64,000 bases of DNA from positions 10,814,012 to 10,878,011 of the forward strand of contig CM059623.1 in NCBI GenBank assembly GCA_030435675.1. Direction: 5' to 3'. A program made the translations under genes and the position numbers. A model generated the notes under the pieces. That model searched no databases. It saw only the letters and a program-made list of their open reading frames with translations, and was not told where the DNA came from. Positions 1-8,735 of this stretch are shown here, piece after piece; positions within the stretch are counted from its first letter, which is position 1, and the number at the start of each line of letters is the position of its first letter. The stretch comes from Steinernema hermaphroditum. Its lineage: Eukaryota; Nematoda; Chromadorea; Rhabditida; Steinernematidae.

Positions 1-1
1 C

Positions 2-241
2 GTGAGCTATGAGAAGATAGAGCTACTGGTTTACTATATCGCGTTAAAGTGCCTCTTCGACAAATGTATAAACTTCCAACGGGAGATAATCTCCGCGCGC
101 CTTAGTGGCGATTTCTTGGATCAGTTGGACGAAGAAGACGTTCTCCTGCTTCGTGAGAAGGGCGGGTTTCGGTTTCGGAAGCTCATCCGGGATCCTTCCC
201 TTCCCAAACATGTCCAGTGGGGTAGGCCGCGGAGAAGCTGA
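2..241 (+). CDS. 3' end of an unrecognised protein-coding gene (partial)
   Basis: An open frame runs from the window edge to a TGA at 239-241. It encodes a mostly helical, charged C-terminus with no Cys and no membrane segment. The frame is open at the window start, so the Met at position 2 need not be the true start. The first bases could also be intron or upstream exon. I do not recognise the family. Composition (frequent Leu, Glu, Arg and Lys) looks coding, but there is no motif that proves it. The downstream 100 bp is AT-rich and contains no clear AATAAA. Confidence 0.4.
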   Translation: MSYEKIELLVYYIALKCLFDKCINFQREIISARLSGDFLDQLDEEDVLLLREKGGFRFRKLIRDPSLPKHVQWGRPRRS

Positions 242-386
242 GGAAGGCCAGCAAGAGGAAGCGCCGTTTTGTTTTGAAGAAGCAAATATTCACAAAAAAT
301 ATATATTCTTTTCCCAGGCTAGTCACGAACAATCTGTGAAAAACGACATGTATTTATTACCAAGACAACAAAATCATAGACACCAC

Positions 387-809
387 TTAATTCTTCCCTT
401 TCCGAACGTCAGAAGACTTCTGTTCAGCTTCTCCGCCATCGGTGGGGTCCTTCTTGACGGGAATCTCGAGCAACTGGGACATCTCCTCGGCTCTACTTCC
501 CCTCCAGGCCGTTGGCCGTGTACTTGACGAGCGTGTCGAAGAAGTCGGACACCTCGAAGCGGTGGGCGGCGTTGATAACGTCCTCCAACTTCGGCCACGG
601 GTGGTACTTGTCCAGCAGCTCTGAGCCCTCCTAGCAGGCGCTCTCTTTGAAGCGACGCATTTGGCGGTCCTGCTCCGAGCGCGGCTCCTCCTCATGCAAC
701 CGCGGCTACTGCACGATCGCCTCGATCGTCTGGTGTGCCTCGTTGGCACCGCAATCGCCTCCTCGAACAGCGCGTTCTCGGAGGATAGCTTCACGATTTC
801 AGAGACCAT
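387..809 (-). pseudogene. Decayed protein-coding gene with two frameshifts and two internal stops
   Basis: On the minus strand a coherent protein can be followed only by changing frame twice. It starts MVSEIVKLSSENALFEEAI, moves to a frame with GANEAHQTIEAIVQ, meets one in-frame stop near 711 and another near 632, continues as SELLDKYHPWPKLEDV and FEVSDFFDTLVKYTANG, then shifts again to AEEMSQLLEIPVKKDPTD and a lysine-rich tail. No GT-AG pair removes the stops. Either this is a pseudogene or this part of the assembly has indel errors. The family is not recognised; the intact pieces look soluble and charged. Confidence 0.5.
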
Positions 810-841
810 TGCTGATGAGGATGATGATTTTCGGGTTTAAA

Positions 842-1675
842 TATGCGAGAAGATGCATCACAAATCAATGAATGAGCAATGCGAACTGGGTAGCCTTCAG
901 CATTGCCTATGTACTGTAGCATCGAAGAAATAGAACATGATTTCCGATTGTTCAAAACACCTTAAGAACCGTGGTAACCTGAACCGAAGTCAGAGCACCA
1001 AAGCAAGTCGATGCTTTGTGGGATCTGGAAGGCGTCCTTTTCTGGAAGGTGCTTCACAACGCCACACTAACGGCTTATGTATAAGCCGATCAGTTGGAGA
1101 CGATGACTCTAGTGTGAACGTGTGATAATGTGCCTCCTGCTTGTGTTTGGTTTGGGAAGATGAATGGAAAATGGAAAAAATTGTCTGTTTAAAAAATTGA
1201 GAGTCGTTGACGACGATATGTAGAACCACACGACAAACGTACGCGCTGAAGTGGCGTCACGGAACATTCCAAACATCTGCGCAGAATCGGTCGGGTTCGT
1301 CTCGCGGTTGTCGTCTGATCTGCTCGCCAATTCGCAGGCAATGTACAATTGCCAGCGGCCACGCGGGAAAAGAGATCACGTATCGGGTTAGAGATTTAAT
1401 AGAACACTCAAACCTTCAACGCACACAACAAAACAGGAACAAAAGGCCAGAAAAAACAAGGGTGAGAACAAACGGTAACAACAACGGGTATACGAAATAC
1501 AGTATCATGCACGCCACGCACTCGCGCGCTACGCTAGCAAGTCAATCGTTGCGAGAGTCACACTGGTGAATCTCGCCCGTTCGGTCGTCGCGGTCGCTCG
1601 GCGACAACATCCAAGATACCGAAATTGTTTTTGGTGTAACTTTTTATTATACGAAACACAACGCAATTCCGATCA
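842..1675. other. Gene-free stretch
   Basis: No convincing coding frame, RNA gene or repeat was seen. The open frames here are short, Thr/Arg/Asn-rich readings of noncoding DNA and lack plausible splice sites. Confidence 0.5.
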
Positions 1676-2212
1676 TCACTCGACCTTCTCCTCTTCATCT
1701 TTGACACCATGGTTCCATCTATCGACGTAGAGTAGCTCCACAGCGATCATCTCCAAGATGAAGTTGACGAAGCAGAGCACCCAGCACACCCATCCGAATG
1801 CGAAGAAGCTGGCTATCTTCAGGGAAGCACACGCAAAAAGGCAAAAATAGTTCACAGCGGTTTGGGCGATGTAGGTCAAGTCGGGGACAAGAAGGACGAC
1901 TTGTCTTACGATTACGCGGAAATCGTTCTGCATGGAGGGAGGCAGAAAACCGAGAAGGAGCTCTGTGACAAAGATGATCAGTTCGAGAGGGAAATTCAGG
2001 ATCATGAGCAGAACGATGGCGAGATTCTCTCCCGGTGTTCTTCTGTCCTTCGTGGCAAGACCCACGAAAACTGGTTCTGGGGAGTCTTGCGGTGTAGAAT
2101 ATTCTTCCTCTTCTTCGGAAAAGTATTCATCCTCGAACTCCGTTTCGGCATCAAAATCGCTGACCTCCTTGTCTTCTCGGATTGGGACCAATTTTCTTTC
2201 GTGTGTGCACAT
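1676..2212 (-). CDS. Uncharacterised membrane protein, 178 aa
   Basis: A single exon. I place the start at Met 2212 (MCTHERKL) because a longer in-frame start would run into the tRNA gene upstream. Residues 1-60 are soluble and very acidic, with a run of Glu around FSEEEEEYSTPQ. They are followed by three or so hydrophobic stretches (for example LAIVLLMILNFPLELIIF and VCWVLCFVNFILEMIAVELL), then a charged tail. This suggests an integral membrane protein with a cytosolic acidic N-terminus. No signal peptide and no known domain were recognised. The gene is intronless, unlike most neighbours. Confidence 0.6.
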   Translation of the reverse strand: MCTHERKLVPIREDKEVSDFDAETEFEDEYFSEEEEEYSTPQDSPEPVFVGLATKDRRTPGENLAIVLLMILNFPLELIIFVTELLLGFLPPSMQNDFRVIVRQVVLLVPDLTYIAQTAVNYFCLFACASLKIASFFAFGWVCWVLCFVNFILEMIAVELLYVDRWNHGVKDEEEKVE

Positions 2213-2285
2213 CGCTGATGGGGAAAACAGAAAATCAATCGATGAAATGTATCTGTTGCATCGCTTGATGCACGTGAAAAAGGAA

Positions 2286-2357
2286 TGCCTCATGCTGGAA
2301 TCGAACCAGCGACCTTCTGTTTACTAGACAGACGCTCTGCCCCTGAGCCAATGAGGC
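2286..2357 (-). tRNA. tRNA-Thr (anticodon AGU)
   Basis: The reverse complement folds as a cloverleaf. The acceptor stem is GCCTCAT paired with ATGAGGC. The D-arm region contains GGCTCAGGGGCAGAGCG. The anticodon stem is TCTGT/ACAGA with loop CTAGTAA, giving AGT. The T-arm is GCTGG TTCGATT CCAGC. There is no intron. The discriminator base is A. Confidence 0.93.
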
Positions 2358-2505
2358 TTGTTTAGAGGTGGCTTCGATGACACTTAGACCTGACATCATC
2401 TCGTTATCAGTCTAGGCCGACGATGTGCTAACAAAGGCATCGCTTTCGTTCAGTGTCTCAATATATGCTCAATTTCATGGCACTTTTCATTCCATCTCTG
2501 TCACA

Positions 2506-2799
2506 ATGGAAATGTTCAACGAACTCGAGAAGCGCCTTCAGGAAGTTCTCGAGGAGCCCCGACTGACCCGAGGCATCACCGAAGGCACGTCGGCCTGGAT
2601 TTACGCAGTCCTCGTGAAACGCGAGAAGTTCAGGGGATTCGTCGAGTTCCTCCTCGAGAAGACCATCTACGACCTCGTCGTGGAACTTTTCCGCACCCAC
2701 CACTACGTTTGTGGAATCAACCGTCGCCTATACGAGATTCCGATGGATTTCATCCGGGGCGTTTATGAGGACACCTTAGAGCATTTGGAGAAGAAATAA
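2506..2799 (+). CDS. Small soluble helical protein, 97 aa
   Basis: A single exon. The start is taken at the second in-frame Met (MEMFNELEKRLQEV), because the longer reading adds a non-conserved-looking N-terminus. It has amphipathic helices and almost no Cys. An AATAAA polyadenylation signal lies at 2839-2844, only 40 bp after the stop and just before the convergent hydroxyacid oxidase gene. The family is not recognised. It might be one of a set of small lineage-specific proteins such as those at 12132 and 12751, but I see no clear sequence similarity to them. Confidence 0.6.
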   Translation: MEMFNELEKRLQEVLEEPRLTRGITEGTSAWIYAVLVKREKFRGFVEFLLEKTIYDLVVELFRTHHYVCGINRRLYEIPMDFIRGVYEDTLEHLEKK

Positions 2800-2876
2800 T
2801 TGGATGCTTTGAGATCGGAAAGATTTGTTTTTATGAACAATAAAACCCTAATGGCATTTATTCGGTGATTTACAAT

Positions 2877-4192
2877 TCACAACTTTGACAGAAAATAGCT
2901 GCTAGGGACGACCAAATTCTTGCTCTGCTGCACTTCTTCTATGGACGTATGGCCTGAAATTCGGCACTCTAAGACAGACACTAGATCGTCGCCCACCTGA
3001 CAGCTTCATGGTGTACTCCAACTCGGACTTCAGGATGTCCAGCACGTGGCTGACCCCCTCGCTGCCCCCTACAGTAAGCCCCCAGAGCACGGGCCTGCCC
3101 ACGAAGACCATCTGCGCGCCAAGGGCCATCGCTTTGAAGACGTCGTTGCCCGAGCGGACTCCGCCGTCGACGAAGACGGGCACTCTGCCGGAGACGGCGG
3201 CCATCACCTCCGGCAGCACTTCCACGGTGGAGGGGGCGAAGTCGAGCTGCCGACCGCCGTGGTTGGAGACGATCACCCCGGCGGCGCCGCTCTCCACCGC
3301 CCTGACGGCGTCGTCGCCCCGCATCACACCCTTCACCACCACCGGCAGGGGCGACGTCTCCACCAGCCACTTCAGATCCTTCCAGTTGATCGACTCGTCG
3401 AACAGATTCTTCGCATATTGCCAGAGACCCGAGGTCCCCGTGGTGACATCGGGCATTTGGGCGAGCTTCTCCTGGACTTCGGAGAAATTTGCGAATTGAA
3501 GATGAGGAGGAAGTTGGAAAGCGTTCCGGGAGTCTTCTCTTCGGCGTCCAAAAATCGGAGCGTCTACCGTAAGAACGATGGCTTTGTAGCCGTTCTCGAA
3601 GGCTCGTTCGATCAGTCGTTTTGTAACTGTCTTGTCACGATATACGTACAACTGAAAATAGCACGTTTCTGGAACTAGCTTCTGGCTGAAGACGCTTACC
3701 TGGAACCACAGAATGGCATCTTGCGAGGCTTTGGCCACATCTTCCATTGAGGTCGTCGACAGACTGCTCAAGATCATTATGGTCTTCGCCCTACCGGCGG
3801 CTAAGAACCATACATAATCACCTATTTTCTTTTCTCATCCTCACCTTTAGCCGTGGCCTTCTCTCCTTCGTCGTGAGCCATTCTGTGGAAGGCCGATGGT
3901 GCAATCCCCACAGGACACGGAACTTCGAAGTGAAACTTTCCCATCTTGAAGGACTGAGATGTGCGTATGTGGCTGACATCTTCCAAACACTTCGGGCGAA
4001 TCAGAAACCTAAAACATACATAGATGAACGAGTGGTTCCCCCTCAAAGTCCTCACTTCTTGTAAGCGCTCTTGTTTCTCTTCAACGTAGCCTCGTCGTCG
4101 GCTCCTCCTTGATAGTAGTCCCGGACTTGCTTGGGCAGTAGGGGCAAAGCCTTCTTCTCCACATCGTCGACACAAAGAAGTGAAGAAAACAT
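2877..4192 (-). CDS. hao: (S)-2-hydroxyacid oxidase (FMN-dependent, peroxisomal), copy 1
   Basis: Five exons: 4056-4192, 3845-4008, 3700-3800, 2997-3651 and 2877-2953, giving 377 aa, the usual family length. The family oxidises glycolate or longer 2-hydroxyacids to 2-oxoacids with H2O2, in peroxisomes. Visible landmarks are PVGIAPSAFHRMAHDEGE, the YVYRD region, NWKDLKWLVETSPLPVVVKG (FMN-site lysine) and the active-site SNHGGRQLD. FMN-phosphate residues lie around VFVDGGVRSGNDVFKALG-like sequence and VFVGRPVLWGL. Splicing the last 43-nt intron (2954-2996) is needed to obtain the normal C-terminus, which ends SKL, a canonical PTS1. Without it the frame ends in an unrelated tail. Intron 3 (3652-3699, 48 nt, in frame) is absent from copy 2. 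Confidence 0.93.
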
Positions 4193-4226
4193 GGACGGAT
4201 CGGTTGGTTGGGCGAGAGGAACTTCA

Positions 4227-4234
4227 CTTATATA
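4227..4234 (-). promoter_or_regulatory. TATA box of hydroxyacid oxidase copy 1
   Basis: TATATAAG on the minus strand, 35 bp before the ATG at 4192, in a GC-rich context. The spacing fits a short 5' leader. Prediction from sequence only. Confidence 0.45.
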
Positions 4235-4239
4235 GGCCT

Positions 4240-5040
4240 GCGACGACCAACCCGAACCCGACGTCGTTGGATCAGTTGATTGAGACGCGCTTGATCGATG
4301 GCAATAACATCGTCTTCGAGTGTTTTGTGGTTTTATGGACTGATAAAAAGGAGCGAAACGAGGCAGCGATAAAAACAAGCGAAAGGACCTGTCGATCAAT
4401 ACCATCGTATCATAGAAAAACCTGAATGACGGACAAATACATTTGCCAATACAAAAGTGGTCCGTGCTACTTACTGAGTGTTAAAGCGGCTGGCCGTCCG
4501 CTGCCAAAGATCGTCCAGTAGTAAAACCCGTAAACCGAGCTCGCCAATTTCGGTCGTAGTAAGTTTTTGATCGGGCCACGCGGGATGATTCACACTGTAT
4601 AATTCAACGCACGTTCTAATAGCCAAAAACAACGGCAATCCGTAAAACACTTGCTCTTCAAGCTCGCTATACAAGACCACACAACAGGGAACCGACCCGC
4701 AGGTGGTACGCACATAGAACAAGAGTGCCGATGATGGTCTGCAACTGTTGTTCGCGGTTCAGTCTAGACTGTAGACGATCTTCCAAAAGATTCTGTGGAC
4801 GGTTGCAAAGACAGCTCTTGTAGACAATAGACAGCGTTCTGCAAAATTGGAGAGAAAATGGTTGACGATGATTGGTTGCGACGACAAGTGTAGATGAAAG
4901 TGGAAAAATACAGGTGGTCTACGATTTACGATCGAATCAGCTACCTCGAACTTATCAGCAAATACTGCACAAAAAAAAATCTATGTGGTTCTAAAGTGGT
5001 TTGCTTCAGATGCTTCTTCGGAGACTGTACGAGTTTATTT
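4240..5040. other. Intergenic DNA with one ambiguous minus-strand ORF
   Basis: No gene could be modelled. A minus-strand frame at 4471-4722 (83 aa, stop at 4471) is hydrophobic at its start and ends LLLDDLWQRTASRFNTQ. It has no family resemblance and no plausible start or splice partners, so I do not call it. Confidence 0.4.
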
Positions 5041-5400
5041 CATGAATTAAAGGCATTTCGCCTTGCCTTATGTTTCTTGCTGACGGCTTCATTCCTGGTA
5101 CGGTGCTGATGTGACAGCGCGCTTTACGATACACGTGGGAATCGTCGAACCTCAGGGGGTGACGGAACTTCTCATTCTCGGGACGTTTGGGGCTTACATC
5201 GACACCGAAGAGAAGGGTCCGTGGTCCGAAAGCTGCGTCTTCGCTGGTCGAGCGTCGGCGACCTTCGGGTTGACTTCTCACGCAGCGTCGGATTCCTAGC
5301 GTCGGACATCTTGTTGTCAGCGGTGCTGGGACTGTGGCTTCCGGGTGTCCCAATTCCCTCTGGAAGCCGAAACTGCCACACGGTTTGCCGTCTGATCAGC
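5041..5400 (-). repeat. Dispersed repeat or decayed small gene, copy A
   Basis: Shares long blocks with 14868-15270. Both contain GTCGGATTCCT-GCGTC, CATCTTGTTGTCAGCGGTG and the near-identical block CTTCCGGGTGTCCCAATTCC followed by CTCTGGAAGCCG. Read on the minus strand, both copies keep LPEGIGTPGS and a PGMK-containing segment and end in a GAAATAAA polyadenylation-like signal just after a stop. Indels between the copies break any common frame. This is either a degraded gene family or a non-autonomous element with a 3' poly(A) signal. Confidence 0.6.
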
Positions 5401-5439
5401 CGGAGAGCGACCGAGGAACATCACGGGCACTAGCTGTTG

Positions 5440-6190
5440 TTGAACATGTTTATTTTCACGATATTTCTACTTTTATTGGATGACGTAGAGCTCAATGATT
5501 CGTAGTTTCGAGGCCCTTTTTGAGTTCTGAGTTTCGAGTTTCGTAGTTTTAAGTCTTCGATGAAACTCAACTCGAAACTCGCCTTGGTTCTGCCACTATG
5601 ATTTTGTCGAAAAGAGCGGACAGGGAAACACATATTGCACAAATATGCGAATTAGAGTAGGTTGCTCTTAATCTAAACCGTAAGGACATTTTATAAAGCA
5701 CTTTCGAGCAACGTGCCAAAAAACGTGAGATTTTCTAGTCCACTGACTTTTTCAGTCGATTGAGTACTGCGATACGTACCCTTGTAAGGCGTATTGCTCT
5801 ATGGGCAAAACTCTTTTTGGAAGCGTCGTCTTCATGACAATATTAACTGGAGTTGATGTCAAAATCGTCCAAGACGACCTGTACATCGTTCGTAGAACCA
5901 TCTTTGAAGTCTGTTCGTAATGTAATCTATGAAATCACTTTTGATTTCAAATGCCTGGCAGTAACAGAATTTCGTCAAACCGGAACATATGAAATGTGTC
6001 GGAAGCGATTACAATCGCAAAGGTAAACATAGCATTGAAGAACACGTCACTGATAAAGCGATAGGGACGTGAGACGATGTCTCAGCAAAGGTGCCTCAGA
6101 CCTGTTAAGAAGATCAAACTGAAACCGAGAACACTACCGTACTTCCGTTATGGACAATAAACCCGGCTGCGCGCGAATTCGCGCCCTCCA
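5440..6190. other. AT-rich gene-free stretch
   Basis: No coding frame, tRNA or clear repeat was seen. An AT-rich block with many short palindromes such as TTCGAGTTTCGTAG / CTCGAAACTC near 5520-5585 is visible, but no unit boundary could be drawn. Confidence 0.45.
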
Positions 6191-6211
6191 GGTACTAAAA
6201 GCCAATTAGCC

Positions 6212-6417
6212 TATAGCCCTGCGGGCGGCAAGATTGGCGCTCATGGATAGGGCTGAAGTTGGGGCCTAAAACTGTAGCCCTGCGGGCGGCAAGATTGGTG
6301 CTCATGCAAAGGGCTGAATTTGGGGCCAAAAACTGTAGCCTTGCGGGCAGCGAGAAATCATAGCCCTGCGGGCGGCAAGACACTATAGCCCTGCGGGCGG
6401 CAAGATTGGCGCCCATG
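6212..6417. repeat. Minisatellite-like tandem repeat, five cores
   Basis: Five copies of the core TAGCC(C/T)TGCGGGC(G/A)GC occur within about 200 bp. Three are followed by AAGATTGG(C/T)GC(T/C)CATG, and two longer units also share AGGGCTGAA-TTGGGGCC. Copy spacing is irregular (about 60, 60, 25 and 25 bp), so the array mixes complete and truncated units. The long minus-strand frame through the repeat is a by-product of the unit length. Confidence 0.8.
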
Positions 6418-6585
6418 TAAATGGCTAAAGTGGGCGAAAAAACTGTAAAGTTTCAGGAAACTCGAACCGAAAACACTGCTGGTTACAAAATGGGCAAAAA
6501 ATCACTCAAAACAGCAAAAAAACTCAAAGCCTAGCATCACCAGAGAGATAGTGGAAGTAGAGCACTACCAACTCAACTGTCTGTG

Positions 6586-6710
6586 TGGCTCATTGCGAAC
6601 GTGCTTCGTTTGTAAGCGGGCGGTGCCGGGTTCAATTCCCCTCGGGATCCTTATTTTGTGTGGGTGTTTTCCCCGTGCTCACGGAAAAACACACACACAC
6701 ACACAAACAG
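6586..6710 (+). mobile_element. tRNA-derived SINE-like element with (AC)n tail
   Basis: An A-box-like TGGCTCATTGCG (6586-6597) and a B-box-like GGGTTCAATTCC (6628-6639) lie 30 nt apart, as in RNA polymerase III tRNA promoters. The acceptor and anticodon stems do not pair, so it is not a functional tRNA. It is followed by CTCGGGATCC and a short (AC)n run at 6689-6703. This organisation is that of a tRNA-derived short interspersed element, but only one copy is visible in this window. Confidence 0.5.
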
Positions 6711-7161
6711 ACCAACGGACCCGTCGGTTCTCCATTTATATATAGGGGATTTCCTTATTTGGTCATTGTCATATCCGTGAATAGAAGAACACGCAAAAAC
6801 ACCGTACTTTACAAACACACTGTAGAATGCATCCTGAACCAACAACGATGACTCGTGATGACACAAAACTCCAAAATAAAACAAACAAAATCTAAATGGC
6901 CCGGCGATGATCAATCGCTTTTTTGTTGTTTGCGATCCAGTTTGGCATTTCGCGATCGGCCGTAAAGATCGCGGACACTGCTGCTACAAAACGCCACACC
7001 ATATCAGGAACGGCTTATTTTTCACACGATTACCTTTTGGTCCGATAATCGCCACAGTAGAGACGGTGGTGCCGACCTCGCCTTCTTATCACATAAACGT
7101 CATCGTTTCGAACTTCTTAAATTCGTTCCATCCCCTCACGGCCATCCATTGTCAGGAAGAG

Positions 7162-8649
7162 ATGCGTCTCTTAGCGGTTGCCCTCCTTCTTGGCTCGGCC
7201 GTCGCCTTCGACGCCACCACCCCCAGCCAAGAAGGCTGTCGTGACCTCGTCGGCAATCTCTGCAAGGATTTGAAGAAGCTCAAGCTATGTGGCATGCAGG
7301 TGGTCCGAGATTCATGCCGCAAGACCTGCGGTGTCTGTGACTCGGCATCCACCTTGATTCCCGAAAATTCGACTGTTGTTTACGGTAAGAGGGACTGCCC
7401 CCGAACGGCCTTTTTAAGGGCACATTTAGAGGTGACCACTCCCGACTGGGGTAATGACAACTCCACCGCCACGGATGACTACGGTATAAGGCAGGAAGTT
7501 TCATATTACTTAGAGGCTGTGATTACAGATTACCCTTGGAGCACCAATAACACCTCCGTGAACGGCACCACGGACTGGCCACTCGACCAGAACAGCACAG
7601 CTGGCTACGGTAGATTTTCAAAAGATAGCTAATCTGAAGAATCATCTTAAAGACTCGACCACTGACTACGACTGGGGAAACGATAATTCCACTGATCTTC
7701 CGAACGTCAACGGCACTGATTACGGTAGTTCATTTTTCGTTATATGGACACACGATTGTTTTGCTCAGGTCAGTCAACTCCGGGCTATTCCGATTCCATC
7801 ACATGGTGGCCGAGTTGGACTACCAGAAACTGGTGGGGATGGGGAACCAGCGAACCTCCCACGCGAGGTTACGGTAAGTATTCACTTTAAATCAAGTTTA
7901 CTATTTTATGGTTTCGCCACGTTTCGCATTAAGACGCATTCGATTCCATCGAAGGCGCATCAGCGCTAATACTTAGGGCTTTTGTCGCGATAAAAACGTA
8001 ATTCTCGTGATCAAACAAACAACAACATAAACATCAAAACACAAAAATTGATAAGAAGGGACGCTTTTTAATGTCATCTTTAACTACAAAGGGGACCTTT
8101 AAATGCGAAACTGCACATAGACAACTCTAATGCAGTCTCTATGCAGATGAAACCACACCTCGATACCATGAAGACACAACTCAACGTCCATGGTGGTTAA
8201 CTACCAAATGGAACTGGCCTTGGGGCACTTCTGAATACACCGATGGATACGGTAATAAGTTATCTTTTGGCACTCTCACAGTGCGTTCTTAAGACGGCAC
8301 TCCGACTACAAGCTATCCTGATGGAACCACGTGGTGGCCACGCTGGACAACAAGAGGATGGTGGGGCACGACCGATTGGAACTGGTGGGGAACCACTCCC
8401 GACTACGGTATCTCTTGCGATGAATTTCCATGACATGTGTGTATTCAGGTCACCATTGGGAAACCACTACGCCTTACAGCTGGGAAACAACCGAAACACG
8501 TAAGATCTTTCAAAAGACTAGGTCTTGGAAATGTTACTTTAGAATGTATCGACACTCCGGGCACGAACTGCAGACGTTTCCAAGAGGCCGGACTGTGCAT
8601 CCTCGTTCCGATTCGCGACGAGTGCAAGCGCAGCTGTGGAGCTTGTTAA
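7162..8649 (+). CDS. Secreted ShKT protein with Trp-rich mini-exon linker, 308 aa
   Basis: Nine exons: 7162-7384, 7430-7483, 7514-7609, 7653-7724, 7769-7873, 8147-8251, 8294-8407, 8449-8499 and 8543-8649. A signal peptide (MRLLAVALLLGSAVAF) is followed by a six-Cys ShKT domain (C-RDLVGNLC ... SCRKTCGVC). The middle, exons 2-8, has little Cys but is rich in Trp, Thr, Asn and Gly, with NNST and NGT glycosylation sites and blocks like TWWPSWTTRNWWGWG. A second ShKT domain follows (CIDTPGTNC ... ECKRSCGAC). All internal junctions are phase 1, and seven exons end in TACG before GTA. ShKT domains in nematodes occur in secreted and cuticle proteins; the function here is unknown. Exon 3 could start 15 nt later. 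AATAAA at 8691-8696. Confidence 0.85.
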
Positions 8650-8735
8650 ATGAGTGGGCTGTTGTGATAAATATTTCATCTACAATAACTAATAAAGCTC
8701 AGCACATGTATACACTTTATTCGGTAATGTGCAAT

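Noticed and set aside
1207..1569. Open plus-strand frame of 120 codons
   Set aside because: Composition (Thr/Arg/Asn/Ser), no known motif, no splice context; reads through AT-rich noncoding DNA.
3046..3678. Long plus-strand frame across hydroxyacid oxidase copy 1
   Set aside because: Antisense shadow of the oxidase exon. The paired shadow at 8905-9528 exists only because the two genes are near-identical.
6195..6416. Minus-strand frame with repeating RRAxxxxRPQGY
   Set aside because: Translation of the minisatellite, not a gene.
6580..6660. Functional tRNA gene
   Set aside because: A- and B-box are present but acceptor and anticodon stems do not pair; treated as SINE-like.
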